Assembly: GCA_002005505.1 (NCBI GenBank)
Contig: KV908343.1
Span: 349,468-359,467, forward strand
Direction of reading: 5' to 3'
From: Botryococcus braunii
Lineage: Eukaryota > Chlorophyta > Trebouxiophyceae
DNA length: 10,000 nucleotides
How positions within the stretch are numbered: the first letter of the stretch is position 1; every line of letters begins with the position of its first letter. Of the stretch, positions 7,717 through 10,000 are shown in pieces. A program made the position numbers and the translations under genes. The notes beneath the pieces are model-generated. The model saw nothing but the letters and a program-made list of their open reading frames with translations, searched no databases and was not told where the DNA came from.

Positions 7717-7947
7717 CGATGTTGGGGTTGACATGCAGGCGCGGGGGAAGCAGCCAGACCCGGCGGGAAATGGAGGTGGAGTGTGGGAGGTAATGCTGGA
7801 GCACCAGAAGCGCCGATGTTAGCGAACCGAGCACGGTTGCCAAACTAGGCTCGCTCAGCTGCACCACCCCGAAGTGGTCCTCCCTTCGTGAAGCCGCGGT
7901 CAGCGCCGACAACGCCCGCAGGCTGTACGCAATTCGCTGGTACTGCG
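7714..7947 (-). CDS. NDC1: Conserved C-terminal exon of nucleoporin NDC1
   Basis: On the minus strand the encoded peptide begins YQRIAYSLRALSAL, continues TAASRREDHFGVVQLSEPS, then LATVLGSLTSALLVLQHYL and a diverged tail rich in Pro and Arg. The block A-S-x-x-E-D-x-F/Y-G-V-V-Q, followed by a helix of the type LPxhLxxLLxLQ, is the signature of the NDC1/TMEM48 family, a membrane nucleoporin that anchors the pore scaffold in the nuclear envelope. Identification is from memory of the family. The acceptor is either TTGTGGCAG (exon from 7947, phase 1) or GCGCAG (from 7942, phase 0). The donor is uncertain: CGTCG|GTGTGC ends the exon at 7714 in phase 1 and joins in frame to 6662, while CGG|GTCTGG at 7760 is an alternative in phase 0. 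The membrane-spanning half of the gene must lie upstream, towards and past the right edge. Confidence 0.75.
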
Positions 7948-7956
7948 CTGCCACAA

Positions 7957-8655
7957 GCCAGGCGGCTTCCTCTTGTGACCTGCCCAATGGCTGAGTAACC
8001 TGCATGTCCCAAATATGCCGAATATGCCAAAAATCCAAAATTCCCGCTGGCCAGGCCGCCTGCCCTTGTGACCTGCCCAATGACCAAGTAATTTTGCATA
8101 GCCTGAATATGCAAACGTATTCCAGAGTAGATGCAAGCCAGGCCGCCTCCTCGTTTGACCTGCCCACTGGCTGAGTACCTACACATCCCAGATATGTCCA
8201 AAAGCCCAATTTTGCCGCAAGCCAGGCCGCGTGCCCTTTTGACCTGCCCAATGACGGAGTAATATGCATATCCCAAACATGGCAAACATCCCAACTTTGG
8301 CGCAAGCCCGGCCGCCTCCTTTTGTGACCTGCCCACTAGACGGGAAATCTGCAACTCCAAAATGTACTGAATGTGCCAAAGCATCCCAATCATGCCAAAC
8401 AGCCAGGCCGCCTCCTCTTGTGACCTGCCCGCTGGTGAACAACCTTCATATCCAAAGTATGTCAAAAATGCCAGAACATCCCAAATATGCCAAAAAGCCA
8501 GGCCGCCTCCTCTGCTGACCTGCCCACTGGCGGACTAATCTTCATATCCAAAGTATGCCAAAAATGCCAGAACATCCCACATGTGGCAAAATGCCAGGCC
8601 GCCACCTCTTCTGACCTGGCCACTGGCGGAGTAACCTGCCAGTCCCAAATTCCTT
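7957..8655 (-). repeat. 84-97-bp minisatellite, probably an NDC1 intron
   Basis: Eight copies are anchored by GCCAGGCCGCCTCCTCTTGT and variants at 7957, 8050, 8137, 8221, 8306, 8402, 8497 and 8593, with spacings of 93, 87, 84, 85, 96, 95 and 96 bp. Each copy continues GACCTGCCCACTGGC and then an A-rich spacer built of AAATATGCCAAAAATGCC-type sub-repeats, which explains the length differences. The array begins about ten bases from the inferred acceptor of the NDC1 exon at 7714-7947. Long minus-strand open frames through it are repeat artefacts. Confidence 0.93.
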
Positions 8656-8675
8656 CCTTGCTTCCTTCCTCTCAC

Positions 8676-8741
8676 GTAAGTCTCTGTAACTGGTGGAAGT
8701 GGATTAAGACTGCGCGCACGTCAACTTGGCCGTCAGGCATG
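8676..8741 (-). CDS. Possible small NDC1 exon before a GTGAGA donor
   Basis: On the minus strand the stretch after the (GT)n tract reads TTGCAAAG|CATGCC and stays open as MPDGQVDVRAVLIHFHQLQRL up to CTTAC|GTGAGA at 8675. This is a good donor, directly in front of the 84-97-bp minisatellite. In this frame the exon would end in phase 2, which does not match either acceptor choice for the next exon (7947 or 7942). A different frame ending in phase 0 would allow only a microexon. Evidence is therefore weak. Confidence 0.2.
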
Positions 8742-8758
8742 CTTTGCAAAACGATGCA

Positions 8759-8760
<2 letters not shown>

Positions 8761-8857
<97 letters not shown>

Positions 8858-8874
8858 CACGCACACACACATGC
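8761..8874 (+). repeat. (CA)n microsatellite
   Basis: CA repeats from 8761 to about 8856, broken once by CAAG at 8801-8804, then a less regular AACACGCACACACACA tail. On the sense strand of NDC1 this reads (GT)n. Confidence 0.96.
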
Positions 8875-8923
8875 TCCAAGCCTTGGGCATGCAGCATCCG
8901 TGAAGGGAGCGTGGGCACGGTAC

Positions 8924-9025
8924 CCGGAGGGCCAAGGGCAGAGCATTCCAACGGGGTGTTGGCGCAGTCGGCGTGCGGGTGGACACGCCAGGTCCCGGCA
9001 TGGCAGCGGCCAAAGTCGTCACTAA
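8924..9025 (-). CDS. Possible NDC1 upstream exon with a Pro/Thr-rich linker
   Basis: On the minus strand GTGTCTAAG|TTAG could be an acceptor and CCGG|GTACCG a donor. They enclose 34 codons in phase 0 at both ends. The peptide contains LVTTLAAAMPGPGVSTRTPT and ends APTPRWNALPLALR. NDC1 proteins have a variable, Pro/Ser-rich linker between the membrane half and the conserved C-terminal half, so position and composition would fit. The open frame also extends upstream through a hydrophobic VRLVVFYFGLIWALGW stretch that could be a membrane segment or chance. No conserved motif confirms it. Confidence 0.22.
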
Positions 9026-9104
9026 CTTAGACACCTGCCATCCTAACGCCCAAATCAGCCCAAAATAGAATACAACAAGCCGGACACTTTGCTGCAGAGT
9101 TGCA

Positions 9105-9280
9105 CCTCCCCTCTTCGTCTCCATCTAACCACGTTCTCTCCCTCCCACCATCTTCCTGCCCCCCCCCCTCTTTTTCCCTCACATGTTCCCTTCCCCCCCA
9201 CCTGGCTCTCTCACTCGGTCTCGCTGCCACTCCCCTCTCCTCTCCCATTCCCCCCCCCCCTCATTCCCTTCACTGCTCTT
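9105..9280 (+). repeat. Long polypyrimidine tract
   Basis: About 170 bases are strongly C/T-rich on the plus strand, including several C-runs of 7-10. Mirror-like polypurine/polypyrimidine DNA of this kind can form triplex structures. No gene is visible in it. Confidence 0.8.
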
Positions 9281-9347
9281 ACATACAAGCGCACACAGTG
9301 CCACACACACGCATGTGCAAGCACCATTGTGCATGCGCGCGCACTCA

Positions 9348-9349
<2 letters not shown>

Positions 9350-9406
<57 letters not shown>
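9350..9406 (+). repeat. (CA)n microsatellite with alternating flanks
   Basis: Pure AC/CA repeats are flanked on both sides by purine-pyrimidine alternating sequence (ACGCATGTGC, GCATGCGCGCGC; GCACGCATGCACGCACATGC). The flanks continue to about 9470. Confidence 0.95.
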
Positions 9407-9410
<4 letters not shown>

Positions 9411-9506
9411 GCACGCATGCACGCACATGCACATACACGCGCACGCACAGGCACATGCACATACACGCGCAGGGGGTAGGATATGGAGAAGTTTAGTACA
9501 GGGGGT

Positions 9507-9585
9507 GAGTGGTGCATTCATGCATGCAAGTGTGAGTTCATACAAGTAAGAAGGAGTCTGTGGCAGAGTGAGTGGCGCATTCATG
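9507..9585 (+). repeat. 16-bp direct repeat, 63 bp apart
   Basis: GAGTGGTGCATTCATG at 9507-9522 recurs with one change at 9570-9585. TGAGAAAGC also recurs at about 9596 and 9617, suggesting a decayed short tandem array. Confidence 0.75.
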
Positions 9586-9663
9586 TTTGAATGGATGAGA
9601 AAGCGTGTGCACGCCTGAGAAAGCATGTGGTGTGTCCCCTGTGGTCCATCTGTGCAATATAAG

Positions 9664-10000
<337 letters not shown>

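Noticed and set aside
7631..8518. Long open frames through the 84-97-bp array, for example repeated GQVTRGGGLA peptides on the minus strand and a plus-strand frame
   Set aside because: Repeat artefacts. Only the part at 7714-7947, outside the array, carries the NDC1 motif.
6652..8655. CRISPR-like arrays
   Set aside because: The units are 84-97 bp with degeneracy spread through the unit. There is no short exact repeat with unique spacers, and the DNA is eukaryotic with introns.

Overview
This window is nuclear DNA from a eukaryote. It shows split genes with GT-AG introns (donors GTAAGT, GTAGGT), very long (TG)n, (CA)n and (TC)n microsatellites, several minisatellites, and little coding sequence. 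I cannot name the species. The compact exons and dinucleotide-rich introns would fit an alga or other protist with a repeat-rich genome, but an animal cannot be excluded from this window alone.

Two genes can be supported, and they converge. On the plus strand (about 34/561 to 3523) lies a split gene whose 3' half encodes 15 tandem seven-residue repeats of the pattern x-hydrophobic-x-hydrophobic-x-Pro-x. They sit behind a lysine-rich, helical-looking segment, and I do not recognise the protein family. Its exons are about 561-761 and 1646-1940, plus a last exon ending at the TGA at 3521-3523; an additional upstream exon ending at 330 is plausible. Intron 1 is filled with a ~75-bp minisatellite. 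Intron 2 holds (TG)n, (TC)n-(GT)n and (CA)n tracts and a 60-bp tandem duplication.

On the minus strand, the 3' end of a gene for the membrane nucleoporin NDC1 (TMEM48) runs from the right side of the window to a TAA at 6469-6471. Its conserved C-terminal block lies at 7714-7947 and its last exon at 6469-6662. The intron between them is almost entirely two minisatellites (86-bp and 89-bp units). The next intron upstream is probably a third (84-97-bp units, 7957-8655). Further 5' exons are expected between 8676 and the right edge, mixed with (CA)n, (TG)n and C-rich tracts, and beyond it.

The region between the genes (3524-6468) has no gene I can support. It holds short palindromes, inverted repeats, a T-rich tract and G-rich runs. 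The most notable overall pattern is that the minisatellites end at, or within a few bases of, the inferred splice sites. In intron 1 of the plus-strand gene a copy of the exon-2 acceptor and the first ~27 exon bases lies inside the array.
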